DNA of 64,000 nucleotides from UBA2210 sp036825195 (GTDB lineage: Bacteria > Desulfobacterota > Syntrophia > Syntrophales > UBA2210): positions 1 to 64,000 of the forward strand of contig DAISYQ010000013.1 of assembly GCA_036825195.1 (NCBI GenBank), in the 5' to 3' direction. Both the position numbers and the translations under genes were made by a program. A model generated the notes under the pieces. It searched no databases. It was not told the DNA's origin and saw only the letters and a list, made by a program, of their open reading frames with translations. Shown one piece after another: positions 40,037 to 49,458 of this stretch. Position 1 is the stretch's first letter; each line of letters opens with the position of its first letter.

Positions 40037-40930
40037 TTACGGTAATAAATATTTCCCATCAATCCTTACGATGGCCCCTCCGCCGAAGAAAACGCGGGTC
40101 TTGGCTTCTGGGGTACTGTGTACCATTAATTTTACGTTGTTTGGCTTCTCGAAACTTCCGTTTTGTTCCAGTGACATGAAGGTGCCGTCCCACATCTTGT
40201 TGTTCAGGAGATAATAGCCGAATGCGGAATTCCCCGATCCGGTTGCCGGATCTTCAAGGTACCCGAACGTCGGCGCAAAGACCCTTGTCCGGTATGTATT
40301 TGCTGTGTGAGCAACCTCGTCGGTATACACGGTTATGATGTCGATAGTATTCCGGACACAGAATTCTTTCAGCTCGTCTAACAGTGGGGATATCGAAAGG
40401 ATTCCTTGCAGCGTTTTTATCGGTACGATGAGTGTTTCCAGACCGGCATTCACGATAGATATGGGATTGCCAGTATCGATTTCATCAACCTTGATTCGTA
40501 ACGCTTCAGCAATACGAGCAGGATCAATCTCCTGTGTTGAAAAAACGGGATCCGGCGCAGAGATAAATACGGCATCTTCATGGGCGATCCGGTTTTCGAC
40601 TGTCAGGTTCCCCTTCTTTGTCGTGATAGGTATCTCACTCATGTTGATTAGTTTGTCGCTGTTTTGTATCAGGTCGTACATGATGGCTATGGTGGCGTGG
40701 CCGCAGAAATCGACTTCTCGTTCGGAAGAATAATACTTCAATACAAACGTGTTGTCTGTCTGACAGACATATCCGACCTCACTGACAAACCCCTTGAGTT
40801 CTTGAGCGATTCTGAGCAGTTCATCGGTTGTTGTGTCGTTAAACGAGTCCACGCAGACCATGCCGGCCGGATTTCCGTCGGACTGTTGCGTTGCAAAGGC
40901 ATCAATTTTTTTGAATTTAAATTTCTTCAT
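40037..40930 (-). CDS. PhzF-family isomerase/epimerase
   Basis: A 297-residue protein with the two-lobed PhzF/DapF-like fold. FKKIDAFATQQSDGNPAGMV, VDFCGHATIAIMYDL and PATGSGNSAFGYYL are the three conserved blocks; the last corresponds to the second half-site. PhzF enzymes isomerise dihydro-hydroxyanthranilate in phenazine producers, but most homologues, including probably this one, have other unknown substrates. No phenazine genes are nearby. Confidence 0.9.
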   Translation of the reverse strand: MKKFKFKKIDAFATQQSDGNPAGMVCVDSFNDTTTDELLRIAQELKGFVSEVGYVCQTDNTFVLKYYSSEREVDFCGHATIAIMYDLIQNSDKLINMSEIPITTKKGNLTVENRIAHEDAVFISAPDPVFSTQEIDPARIAEALRIKVDEIDTGNPISIVNAGLETLIVPIKTLQGILSISPLLDELKEFCVRNTIDIITVYTDEVAHTANTYRTRVFAPTFGYLEDPATGSGNSAFGYYLLNNKMWDGTFMSLEQNGSFEKPNNVKLMVHSTPEAKTRVFFGGGAIVRIDGKYLLP

Positions 40931-41052
40931 ATTTCAACTCCTCCGTATATACACACCTTGCGTTCTTGAATGAATACGGTTATCGTGGTGTCTGGACAGG
41001 TGTATCTGCCCATGATGTTTCCATCTCTTCGCCGTTTCTCACAACGCTTTTA

Positions 41053-41940
41053 TCAGCTCTCTTCCTTGCTCAGCCACCCCATGATAAGCTTGTAAGCGAT
41101 TGATGCCGAAGAGGGAAGAATATGCGGATTTGATCTGACTTCTTCTCTCGTAAACCAGCGGGCATCCTCAAGCTCATTCTCGTCGATAATGATTTTTTCT
41201 TCCTTCGCCGATGCCGTGAACCCCAGCATCAGTGACTTCGGGAAGAGCCATGGTTGGGATTGTTGATATTCAATGGTATCGATGTCTATGCCTACCTCTT
41301 CCTTGATTTCCCGAGCCACCGCATCTTCAATGGCTTCACCCGGTTCCACAAATCCGGCAAGCGTTGAATATATTCCCTTCCGAAACCCTTTACTGCGTCC
41401 AAGCAGACAACGTTCCCCGTGTGAGACGAGAACGATAATGGCCGGATCCATACTTGGGAAATGATTCTCCCCGCATGCCTCATTCTGACAGATACGGACA
41501 TGGCCGGCTTCCGAGCTTTTTGTTTCATGGCCGCATTTCCCGCAATAGCGGTTTCTTGCATGCCAATAGGTCATGAAACACGCCAGCGACAATAATTCCC
41601 AGTCCCGGCTATGGAGCAAGGAAATCATTGATCTGAGATCCCGAAAAACGGTGTTTGTTTGTCGGCATATCATCGAAGCCACATCATGTGAGCCGACATC
41701 TGCCGCAAAATAAGGGATCCCATCATACATGCCCAGGAATATCGACGAATCGGCCGATACTAACGATTCGGGAAGATCTTTGTGCGTCAGGTATAGCGTG
41801 TTGCACTCTTGTGAATTGTCGCACAAGACGGTCATATCGTGTACGGGAATAATGCGAGCCCGTTCGTCGTTAAATGTCTTATTGATCCAGCTTTGATCGC
41901 TTCTGTGTAGCGAAGAACGATCCAAACCATGTACTTCCAT
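41053..41940 (-). CDS. nudC: NADH pyrophosphatase / Nudix hydrolase NudC
   Basis: About 295 residues: an N-terminal NUDIX-like domain, the zinc ribbon (YCGKCGHETKSSE ... CQNEACGENHFP) and the Nudix box GFVEPGEAIEDAVAREIKEE. The following SQPWLFPKSLM is the NudC signature SQPWPFPxS that selects NAD(H). It cleaves NADH to NMNH and AMP and can remove NAD caps from RNA. The start is ambiguous; ATG 41940 and ATG 41955 (GGAGG 16 bases upstream) are both possible, while longer starts lack a good site. Confidence 0.92.
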   Translation of the reverse strand: MEVHGLDRSSLHRSDQSWINKTFNDERARIIPVHDMTVLCDNSQECNTLYLTHKDLPESLVSADSSIFLGMYDGIPYFAADVGSHDVASMICRQTNTVFRDLRSMISLLHSRDWELLSLACFMTYWHARNRYCGKCGHETKSSEAGHVRICQNEACGENHFPSMDPAIIVLVSHGERCLLGRSKGFRKGIYSTLAGFVEPGEAIEDAVAREIKEEVGIDIDTIEYQQSQPWLFPKSLMLGFTASAKEEKIIIDENELEDARWFTREEVRSNPHILPSSASIAYKLIMGWLSKEES

Positions 41941-42065
41941 GCTGCCTCTTTTCATGGTGGAGAGACCGATCCTCCGGTATGACCCGTATCGGGTCGACAT
42001 TCCCCACATCATATAATCCTTCAGTATGTTCTCCGGGTGTTTTGTTGCGCTCCGTTAGATGTATA

Positions 42066-43052
42066 TTAATCATGCCCGGGTGCAGGGTATGATAGAGCGG
42101 TGGAGATTTCTTCCGCCGAAGCGTTGCATCCGCTCATCTGCAATGCGACCTTCTTTCCCTTCAAGTGATCCTTGAGCTTGATTGCCGCCATTAAGGTCGA
42201 CGCGCCGGCGCCTTCTGCCAGATTATGGGTGTAATGCAATGCCATGCCGATGGATTCGTAAATTTCGTCTTCCGTCAGCAGGACAAAATCACTGAGGCCC
42301 TTGCTGTAGATGGCAAAGGGTGTCTCATAGGCCTTGCCGGTCGCAAATCCTCCCGCAAACGTATCGTTTTCAGCCGATACAATCTTTTTCTCTCTCCAGG
42401 AATGATACGCGGCAGGTGAACTCTTTGCCTGGACGGCGATGACTTCCACGTGTGGACGAAAAACCCGCAGGGTAGTAATCGCCGCGGCCGCTTCACTGCC
42501 GGCGCCAATGGGCACGATCATGACATCTATATCAGGAAGATCTTCGATGATTTCGAGAAACTCCGTACCGACACCGTTGATCAGATGCGGCTCATCGGCG
42601 GGATGGGCGTAATAGAGACCGCGTTCAGCGCATATGGTATCTACGATCTGTGCCGCCTCTTCGAAGGTCCGGCCGGCCTCTATGAGTTCGGCGCCGGTTT
42701 CCATGATGGCGCGGTTCTTTGCGGGGTTGTTGTTCTCGGGAACGACGACAACCGCCCCGATCCCCGACCATGCCGCAGCCGTCGCTATGGACAGGCCGTG
42801 ATTCCCGGTGGAAAAGGTTATCACGCCGTTGATATCTTTTTGACCGAGATGGTGCAGCAGATTGACGCCCCCGCGTATCTTGAAGCTGCCCGTGGGATTG
42901 TGATTTTCATGTTTTACGTAGACCTCGGCCCGAACGGCCCGTGAGAGACCTTCGTACCGGATCAACTGCGTCGGCTTAATGAAACGTCTGACGACGGATC
43001 GGGCGCGTACGACTTCCGCAATTGTTATCGGATACTCCTTCAGATCTTTCAT
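42066..43052 (-). CDS. PLP-dependent threonine/serine dehydratase-like enzyme
   Basis: A 328-residue fold-type II PLP enzyme. HENHNPTGSFKIRGGVN contains the Schiff-base lysine (about 58), STGNHGLSIATAAA binds substrate carboxylate, and PIGAGSEAAAAITT is the phosphate-binding glycine-rich loop. Closest in style to threonine dehydratases and EutB-like hydroxyectoine-utilisation proteins, without an ACT domain. It probably deaminates a hydroxy-amino acid. Monocistronic; RBS AAAGGAG. Confidence 0.87.
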   Translation of the reverse strand: MKDLKEYPITIAEVVRARSVVRRFIKPTQLIRYEGLSRAVRAEVYVKHENHNPTGSFKIRGGVNLLHHLGQKDINGVITFSTGNHGLSIATAAAWSGIGAVVVVPENNNPAKNRAIMETGAELIEAGRTFEEAAQIVDTICAERGLYYAHPADEPHLINGVGTEFLEIIEDLPDIDVMIVPIGAGSEAAAAITTLRVFRPHVEVIAVQAKSSPAAYHSWREKKIVSAENDTFAGGFATGKAYETPFAIYSKGLSDFVLLTEDEIYESIGMALHYTHNLAEGAGASTLMAAIKLKDHLKGKKVALQMSGCNASAEEISTALSYPAPGHD

Positions 43053-43123
43053 CGTAACTCCTTTGTACCGGGTGAGTTCAACCGTATCTCACCGCATTTC
43101 TCACCTGCATGTGTGAAAAAAGG

Positions 43124-43639
43124 TTATGCTCTTTTCAATCTCTCGCCTGTTTTCAGAAAATAATTCATCGATCTCTCCCAAAAGGTGACTGCCTCAAGAA
43201 ATGAATCTTCCGTGAAGTCATCAATAAAGTCATTCCCTTCGGGAGTGATGCCCGTATAGGTATAGGATATCTCCACGTATGAGCTGTCACTGTCTTTGGG
43301 GGAAACGGCAATTTTCAAGACGCATGTTCTGGAGTTATTCGTGAAACGGGTAAAATCAACCTCGAGGGTACGAGGATTATGTTTTGTAATGATCCAGATC
43401 GTATCGTCTTCGCCTTCATGTGAGGTACGAAAGACAGCCCCTTCTTCAACCAAGCCGGATTCGGAATAGATCATGTCATACTGCCAGCCGTCGAGCCACT
43501 CAGCTTCACGAACCGGACACAGTAGAGGGAACACTATGTCGGGATTTGCATTGATCGTTTGACGATATGCTCTGGTTATTCTTCTGGATTGAAATTCTGA
43601 ATTTTTCAAGAAGATTCTCCTCCCATCATTCTCTGGCAT
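43124..43639 (-). CDS. SRPBCC (START-like) ligand-binding protein
   Basis: About 171 residues. TRAYRQTINANPDIVFPLLCPVREAEW begins the fold, followed by WQYDMIYSESGLVEEGAVF and a long C-terminal helix (FLEAVTFWERSMNYFLKTGE). This is the helix-grip SRPBCC/polyketide-cyclase-like fold, which binds hydrophobic ligands. The start is uncertain: ATG 43639 or ATG 43684. Role unknown. Confidence 0.72.
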   Translation of the reverse strand: MPENDGRRIFLKNSEFQSRRITRAYRQTINANPDIVFPLLCPVREAEWLDGWQYDMIYSESGLVEEGAVFRTSHEGEDDTIWIITKHNPRTLEVDFTRFTNNSRTCVLKIAVSPKDSDSSYVEISYTYTGITPEGNDFIDDFTEDSFLEAVTFWERSMNYFLKTGERLKRA

Positions 43640-43737
43640 AATGCCGAAATCGGCGGCGGCAGTAAGACATCCGCTCACGGACAATCAAATTCCTTTTTTC
43701 CTCAGTCTCACGTGTGCATGGTGATCACATCCGATAT

Positions 43738-44403
43738 CTACAGCCAGATCACCGATTTTGACGGTACGGGATATTCGACGGGAGGCGGCTCATAGGTATC
43801 TGCCGGGTATCCCAGGGCGCATCCGTCAAGCGCGTATTCCCCTGCGGGGATGCCGAGAAGTCCGCAAAAATCCGGGTCGCTGTCCATCTGGGACGTCGCA
43901 CTGATAAGTTGCAGTCCAATCCCCAGGGATGTCGCTTTCAACCACATATTCTGCAGGCAGTAGCAGAGTGACTGGGCAGCAACGGCAGGCACTCCCTTTC
44001 TTTCTCCGACAACGATGAAATATGGCGCACTGCCGACACCGGGCACGCCGTGCCGTCCGATTCGCCTGAGATTCTGAACAAACGGAACCGATCCCGCCTT
44101 TGTTTCGAGTTCATCGGCCAGCCGTGCCATCCGGTTTTTCATGCTCTTCGATACGGCCTCCATTGATGCTGTTGCGTTCCGAATCACGAACACCTTTCGA
44201 AAATCAGGTTTTCCCGCAACGGCCAGCGCCCCGAAGGGAGCCAGCAGACCTGCCTGGATGATCGCCTCAACGGCCTCCTTGGTGGACGGGGTGGCGCTGA
44301 ATGCCCGTACCGAGCGCCGCGCCCGTATGATTACATCGAGAGCCGCACTGTGTTCGGATGTGATGTTTTCAAACATGCCGTCCTCCATGTCTCTGTTGCC
44401 CAT
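43738..44403 (-). CDS. Nitroreductase-family FMN oxidoreductase
   Basis: A 221-residue protein. IIRARRSVRAFSATPSTKEA is the FMN-phosphate-binding start; AIIQAGLLAPFGALAVAGKP and the late YALDGCALGYPAD complete the pattern. Such enzymes reduce nitro groups, quinones or flavins, or remove halogens. The gene begins 2 bases after the stop of a QueG-like Fe-S protein on the same strand, so the Fe-S protein may supply its electrons. A Met at position 6 or 10 could also be the start. Confidence 0.85.
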   Translation of the reverse strand: MGNRDMEDGMFENITSEHSAALDVIIRARRSVRAFSATPSTKEAVEAIIQAGLLAPFGALAVAGKPDFRKVFVIRNATASMEAVSKSMKNRMARLADELETKAGSVPFVQNLRRIGRHGVPGVGSAPYFIVVGERKGVPAVAAQSLCYCLQNMWLKATSLGIGLQLISATSQMDSDPDFCGLLGIPAGEYALDGCALGYPADTYEPPPVEYPVPSKSVIWL

Positions 44404-44405
44404 AA

Positions 44406-45326
44406 TCAGGCTAAAGGGGGAGGCGGTGGCGGCAGCTCACCCCGTTCCAGTGCCTCCCGTGCGGCCTTGACCGGAATCGTGCTTTCACACGGTACGCCTA
44501 CCTGACACAGGCCGCATCCATAGCCTTCATATGCATAGGTATCCTTGACGTATTCTCTGGTTCTGGTCAGATGGATCCGGCATTTTTCCTTGTCATGGCC
44601 CTGTACCGTAATCGCACCAACCGGACATCGATCGATGCACTTCCCGCAGGTCCCGTCGGCAAAGAAAAGACAATAGGCGTGATGATTTGCGTAAGGCCGG
44701 GGGTCCGGTTCGACGGATATATGCGCGACGACGGACCCTGTTCTCATCGCTTTCCCGTGGGCTGTGATCAGACCGTCGCACAGGCCGAAGGTTCCGAGAC
44801 CAGCAGCATGGGCCGCATGGCGTTCGGACCATGAAGACGCGTAGGAGAAACGTTCCGATTGTACGATCGTCCAGTTGGGAACGAGCATGGGGGCTACTGC
44901 CGCATATCCGGCCAGTTCCAGTCTTTCTACGACATGGAGCCTCAGGGCCGCGTTACATTCCTCTCCCAGGACCCTTGTCCGCGCCCATTCTTCGGACGGA
45001 TACTCTTTGTTGGAGCGGTTGCTTTTACGGACCGATTCCCGTTGGGGTAAAATCCACGAGATAACGGTCAACTGGTCCGCGCTGACCTGTTCACCGGAAT
45101 GATGCTGATTAAAAACTTCCCAGGGTGTCCAGTGAAACGCTCCGATATATTCCTTGTATTGCTGCCAGATCGCATCCGCCCCGGAAGCGAAACCGACCAA
45201 AACCTGATCCCATGCCGGCTCACCGGTCCCGTTGTCCATGGTATTGAGTGGTGAGGTGGAAATGAAATCCTGAATGATACCCCTGATCCGATCCTTGGTA
45301 AGGTTACAACCTTCTCCCATTAACAA
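44406..45326 (-). CDS. QueG-like 4Fe-4S protein, long form
   Basis: A 306-residue protein. HAAHAAGLGTFGLCDGLITA with GKAMRTGSVVAH matches the QueG-like core. FADGTCGKCIDRCPVGAI and KCRIHL...YGCGLCQVGVPCES supply cysteines for two 4Fe-4S clusters. It differs from real epoxyqueuosine reductase in length and tail (Pro-rich PPPPPPLA end). Directly followed by a nitroreductase gene; the two probably form a redox pair. Confidence 0.82.
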   Translation of the reverse strand: MLMGEGCNLTKDRIRGIIQDFISTSPLNTMDNGTGEPAWDQVLVGFASGADAIWQQYKEYIGAFHWTPWEVFNQHHSGEQVSADQLTVISWILPQRESVRKSNRSNKEYPSEEWARTRVLGEECNAALRLHVVERLELAGYAAVAPMLVPNWTIVQSERFSYASSWSERHAAHAAGLGTFGLCDGLITAHGKAMRTGSVVAHISVEPDPRPYANHHAYCLFFADGTCGKCIDRCPVGAITVQGHDKEKCRIHLTRTREYVKDTYAYEGYGCGLCQVGVPCESTIPVKAAREALERGELPPPPPPLA

Positions 45327-45452
45327 AATCCTTTCACTCTATGAATCACAAAAAGCGTCATTACATATCACATAAAAACTTACAACACACTAACCATCGA
45401 AATCGGCAGCCACTTCCTGAAGTCGGATGGATTGCTCTGACGGGCAATGTTT

Positions 45453-45962
45453 TCAGACAAACTCGTATGACATAAAGGTAACACGGAAGGGTAGGTGGGG
45501 GAAGTCTTTACTCTCTCCTTCAACAAATCCAATACGCCTGTACCAATCCTTGAGTTCGGTCTGTTCCGCAATAATCCCTATGTTTACAGAACGAGCCTTG
45601 CGGATTCGTGCTTCTGACAGTATATGATCGACCAGTGTCTTACCAAAGCCCTGCTTTCTGTGTTCAGGAAGCACCGCAAGACGTTCGAGGTAGCATATGT
45701 CCGAACCTGCCGCTTCGAGAGCGGCACATCCCACCACCCGGCCCGAATCTTTCAGCACGAAATAGACCACTCCGCGATTCATGTCCTTAAGGACCCAGTC
45801 CACCGTGCAGTTCGATGGATGGCGCGAGGCATTCTCCCGGGTGAGCCCAAAACGGTCCGCCACATCCTGAAATGACCGTTGAATTGTCCCTGCCAGGACG
45901 GAAGCATCTTCTTCTGTACAGGTGTGTATGCTCTGATTATTCACTGCCTTGTAACTTCTGAC
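45453..45962 (-). CDS. GNAT-family N-acetyltransferase
   Basis: About 169 residues. The core CYLERLAVLPEHRKQGFGKTLV carries the acetyl-CoA loop, with TELKDWYRRIGFVEGESKDF at the C-terminus. The start is set at ATG 45962 (MVRSYKAVNNQSIHTC); a form from 45986 adds 8 residues. Substrate unknown. It does not overlap a neighbour. Confidence 0.85.
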   Translation of the reverse strand, partial: VRSYKAVNNQSIHTCTEEDASVLAGTIQRSFQDVADRFGLTRENASRHPSNCTVDWVLKDMNRGVVYFVLKDSGRVVGCAALEAAGSDICYLERLAVLPEHRKQGFGKTLVDHILSEARIRKARSVNIGIIAEQTELKDWYRRIGFVEGESKDFPHLPFRVTFMSYEFV

Positions 45963-46020
45963 CATAGCTCTCACGGTTCCACTCAATCAAATGATCTCGC
46001 ACGTCGTCCATTTGACGGAC

Positions 46021-46635
46021 TTATTGGATGACGAAACGGGCCGGGATAATACCGTGTTTGAACATCTCGTACAACTCCTGAATTTCATCCCCGGTATAGA
46101 TATTCAGCAGCCGGACGATCTCACAGGCGAACTCTACGCTGCCCAGTCCACTGGCCGTTATAAGGTTCTTGTCGGCGGTTGCCAATGCATCCACATACAA
46201 GTCGTCATCCCTGTAGTCGGGTATCATTGCCTTCAGGTATCCTCTGGAGTTGCTCGTGTGGTAAAGATCATGGGTCAATCCGGCCCGTACAACCTCCAGT
46301 GTCGCCCCGCAGATTGCGGCTATGGCGGTGCCTCTATCATGGAACCGGTGAAGGAGTCTGATTATCTCTTCGCACGGTCCTCGTTCCCACATATCTCCGC
46401 CGGGCATGATGAAAATGGTGGCTTCGTCGGGATTGATCGCATCAAGGGTAATAGCAGGGATGATTGTACAGCCGCCCATTGTGATGACGGGTCTGTCGGA
46501 AAAACCGACCGTTACCACCGTATATTTCTCCGATTTGTTGATCTCGCACAGCGCAAGGGCCGTTTCCCAATCGGCGAGACCATCGAAAACCAGCAGGTAC
46601 GCTTTAGATTGCACTGGTATTTTCCTCCTTTGCAT
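46021..46635 (-). CDS. DJ-1/PfpI family protein
   Basis: A 204-residue protein of the glutamine-amidotransferase-like fold. AYLLVFDGLADWETALAL starts it, ATIFIMPGGDMWERG contains the conserved Glu/Gly region, and AIAAICGATLEVVRAG has the nucleophilic Cys at the elbow. Homologues are proteases, chaperones or glyoxalases; relatives of this type are often annotated as YdeA-like. Substrate not predictable. Monocistronic. Confidence 0.9.
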   Translation of the reverse strand: MQRRKIPVQSKAYLLVFDGLADWETALALCEINKSEKYTVVTVGFSDRPVITMGGCTIIPAITLDAINPDEATIFIMPGGDMWERGPCEEIIRLLHRFHDRGTAIAAICGATLEVVRAGLTHDLYHTSNSRGYLKAMIPDYRDDDLYVDALATADKNLITASGLGSVEFACEIVRLLNIYTGDEIQELYEMFKHGIIPARFVIQ

Positions 46636-46706
46636 ATTCGAGTCGTCAGACGACCCGGCTGTCCGGTCGATCTTCCCGTTGCAGGCTTGAGCCGATTAAT
46701 CGGCTT

Positions 46707-47933
46707 TCAGGAGAGCAGATCGATAGTCAAACTCTTGAATGCCTGCACGCCAAACAGCATGGACCGTTCATCAACGTCAAAAGCCGGGTGATGCAAAAAG
46801 ACCGTTTTGTCGGAAAGTCTTTCAGGCACCGTGCCCCCCAGCAGAAAAAGAACACCGGGAGCTTTATTTGCCATGAATGAAAAGTCTTCACCGCCCAATG
46901 TGGGCTCAAACTCGGTAAATAAATTATTTTTCTCTATAAACGTAGATAATACCTCTGCAACCTTTGTTGACAAAGGGGGATCATTTACCGTCAGCGGATA
47001 AATATGCTCGTAATCGATATCGACCTTACATTCGGGATGTACCGACAGCGCGCTGTGATTACATACAGTTGTAAATTCCTTTTCAATGGTCTCCTGGGTT
47101 GCAGGGTTAAATGTCCGAACGCTTCCCTTGAATTGAGCTGTTGCAGGGATAACGGTTCGAGACGTGGGCGAACCCGCCTCGACGTAACCGATCGACAGAA
47201 CGGCTGGCTCGAAACCGCTGATTCTTCTCGTTATGACCGATTGGAGGTCGTTAATGATCCGGCTCATGGCAAGTATCTGATCGCTTGCCCGTTCAGGGGC
47301 GGCACCGTGACCGCCGATGCCATGTATGGTTACCGAAAAATAGTCAAGCGCCGCAAAGATGGGACCCTTCCGAAAGCCTATCTGGCCGACGGAGAGATTC
47401 GGCCAGCAATGGAGGGCGAACACATTGAGGACATCATCGAGATACCCGGCTTCGACCATACGTTTCCCCCCGCCATGCCCCTCTTCACCCGGCTGGAATA
47501 ACAGCCGTATTTTCCCCTTCAGGTTGCCGCGATGTCCGTGAATGATTTTGCCAAAACCCGCAAGTATGGCCGTATGCACATCGTGACCGCATGCATGCAT
47601 CCTGTTTTCATACTTTGAACGAAAATTCATCCGATTCGGGACGTGGTCATCTGACGGTGTCTCCGAAACTTCGAGCGCGTCCATATCGGCTCTGAATGCG
47701 ATTGTCGGACCCGGGGCATTGCAGCCGATATCGACAACGAGTCCGGCTTTCGGATCGCCCTCGATAAAGGTCACATCCGCCATGCCGGTGAAGATATTTC
47801 TTATATACGTTATGGTTTCGGGCTGTTCAGGGCCAATCTCCGGGTAGGAATGGATGTGTCTCCGTATGTGTACCATTTCTTCAAAATAATCCCGAATGTC
47901 CTGATCAATGGCGCTAATGTCTATGGTGTTCAC
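46707..47933 (-). CDS. M20-family amidohydrolase (IAA-Leu/hippurate hydrolase type)
   Basis: About 408 residues from GTG 47933. The HIRRHIHSYPEIGPEQPET start, FRADMDALEVSET (metal ligand Asp), HACGHDVHTAILAGF (His-Asp pair), LLFQPGEEGHGGGKRMVEAG (Glu general base and ligand) and LGGEDFSFMANKAPG are all present. It hydrolyses N-acyl amino acids or aromatic amides with two metals. Cytoplasmic. A longer start (ATG 48065) would add 44 residues without family likeness; an AGG site precedes GTG 47933. Confidence 0.9.
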   Translation of the reverse strand: MNTIDISAIDQDIRDYFEEMVHIRRHIHSYPEIGPEQPETITYIRNIFTGMADVTFIEGDPKAGLVVDIGCNAPGPTIAFRADMDALEVSETPSDDHVPNRMNFRSKYENRMHACGHDVHTAILAGFGKIIHGHRGNLKGKIRLLFQPGEEGHGGGKRMVEAGYLDDVLNVFALHCWPNLSVGQIGFRKGPIFAALDYFSVTIHGIGGHGAAPERASDQILAMSRIINDLQSVITRRISGFEPAVLSIGYVEAGSPTSRTVIPATAQFKGSVRTFNPATQETIEKEFTTVCNHSALSVHPECKVDIDYEHIYPLTVNDPPLSTKVAEVLSTFIEKNNLFTEFEPTLGGEDFSFMANKAPGVLFLLGGTVPERLSDKTVFLHHPAFDVDERSMLFGVQAFKSLTIDLLS

Positions 47934-48107
47934 TGTGTTACCTGTTATCCCTTCCTGGCTTATTGACGATCTGTAATCAGTTCTTAGATCCTCTGAACGA
48001 TTTTTATAATCAAGAAAATTCAAAAGGTTATCCCGGGCAATACCGAAAAGTTTCCCTCCTGCCATCGCTGCCGATAGCCCCTTTTTTAAGCGATTTGTCG
48101 GATAAAT

Positions 48108-48368
48108 TCATCTTTTCCCCCAGCGCCATTTCGGTGGTTCACCTTTGAGCCAGCAGATAGCGATCAGAAAAGCGGTTGATAATAGTACTGAAAGTAAAAA
48201 GAATGTCAACTCGTCTTCCGGAGGAAAACAATATACACTGAAGGTGATGAAACCGAGATACAGAACAAGTACCACCCACCCCTGCCAGGAGGAAGGAAGT
48301 CCCCATCCCCAGCCGTATCTCTGGGCCGGAAACCAGTACGTTTTTTCTTTTTCAACGTTATTTGACAT
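48108..48368 (-). CDS. Small two-helix membrane protein
   Basis: Eighty-six residues starting KTYWFPAQRYGWGWGLPSSW after a short polar lead, then two membrane helices (about 30-47 and 54-71) and a short basic tail (PPKWRWGKR). Tryptophan- and tyrosine-rich interface motifs suggest real coding. Similar small proteins are widespread in Gram-negatives as hypothetical membrane proteins. Function unknown. Confidence 0.78.
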   Translation of the reverse strand: MSNNVEKEKTYWFPAQRYGWGWGLPSSWQGWVVLVLYLGFITFSVYCFPPEDELTFFLLSVLLSTAFLIAICWLKGEPPKWRWGKR

Positions 48369-48636
48369 CGTTTATTCTCTTTGCATGTGATTTCAATTTG
48401 TGTTTCCCCTATTCATCCAAAAAATCCAGAAGGTTATCTAGGATGACCACGAACGACTATGTTTCGCAGTGTTGTGATTTTATTCGTGCCGCGTCAAAAA
48501 TAAATCAAGTGTGCAGATTGTTGTCAATCATTTCGTAGAATGTCACGGTCCTGATTTATTGATCTCATCTATATGTTCCCCGTAACACAGATAATGAAGA
48601 TGACCTTCTTCATACTCGGTGATCCAGGGTCGCGTG

Positions 48637-49410
48637 TCATACCGACTGAGACCGTTTCTTTTTCGTCGGGTCTGTCATGGAGCAGGGCAAGCCGACGCAG
48701 CATTTGCCGCACACATCAGCCAGACCGATATCACGGTAATAATCAGCGTTTTCCAGACATGTTTCATAACACGATGCCCGGTTGAACGTTCCGTTCTTAT
48801 ATACTTCTTTCTCACAGCGGTTCTGACAGATGCCGCAACTTCCATCCCGTTTGAACAGGCACCTTTCCTCTCGGTCTACGAATGCGGGATATTCAAATTC
48901 ATAATCGGTTACGATGCTTCCCAGGCGTCCGCAACAACCCCTGTCCGTAATGAACATGTTGTTTATCCCGAAGGTGCCCAGTCCGGCAATATAGGCCACA
49001 TGCCGATGGGACCAGTTGCTGATTAAGGCGGCTTTGTCAAAGTTGTGGGTCGCGGGTATTTTGCCGACCTGGAATCCGTCCTTCCCCATGAGCGACTCTA
49101 TCACATCGCCGATATGGGCTATAAGCTCATTTGTTGCTATGTAGGCCCGTGCCCATTCCATAGACGCTTTGTCGCCATCTCTATTGCTTTCCACGACGCT
49201 CGAATGAAAGGGAATAAAGTAGCAGATGACGCTCTTCGCACCTGGTAGTATGTCTCGCGGTACCAGGTGGTTTTCCGAGACGATCTTTTTTAAATCGTTA
49301 AACTCAGGTCGCGCAGCCGAAACAAAACCGATAAGGGGTATTTCCCAATATGAAAAAGCATTATTGGAAGTGACCGCCTCGACTATTGTTTCTATTATCG
49401 TGTCTTGCAA
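48637..49410 (-). CDS. QueG-like 4Fe-4S protein, medium form
   Basis: A 257-residue protein. HRHVAYIAGLGTFGINNMFI and the GRLGSIVTDYEF stretch match the core of the QueG-like family; FKRDGSCGICQNRCEKEVY and CGKCCVGLPCS give Cys sets for one or two Fe-S clusters. Related in layout to 44406-45326 (HAAHAAGLGTFG) and more distantly to 20532-21200. Likely redox protein; partner unknown. Lone gene, 48 bases from DUF523. Confidence 0.8.
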   Translation of the reverse strand: MQDTIIETIVEAVTSNNAFSYWEIPLIGFVSAARPEFNDLKKIVSENHLVPRDILPGAKSVICYFIPFHSSVVESNRDGDKASMEWARAYIATNELIAHIGDVIESLMGKDGFQVGKIPATHNFDKAALISNWSHRHVAYIAGLGTFGINNMFITDRGCCGRLGSIVTDYEFEYPAFVDREERCLFKRDGSCGICQNRCEKEVYKNGTFNRASCYETCLENADYYRDIGLADVCGKCCVGLPCSMTDPTKKKRSQSV

Positions 49411-49458
49411 TTGAAGAAACCTCCCGCCGCTCTCATGGTACTTGCATTCTCCTGCTTC

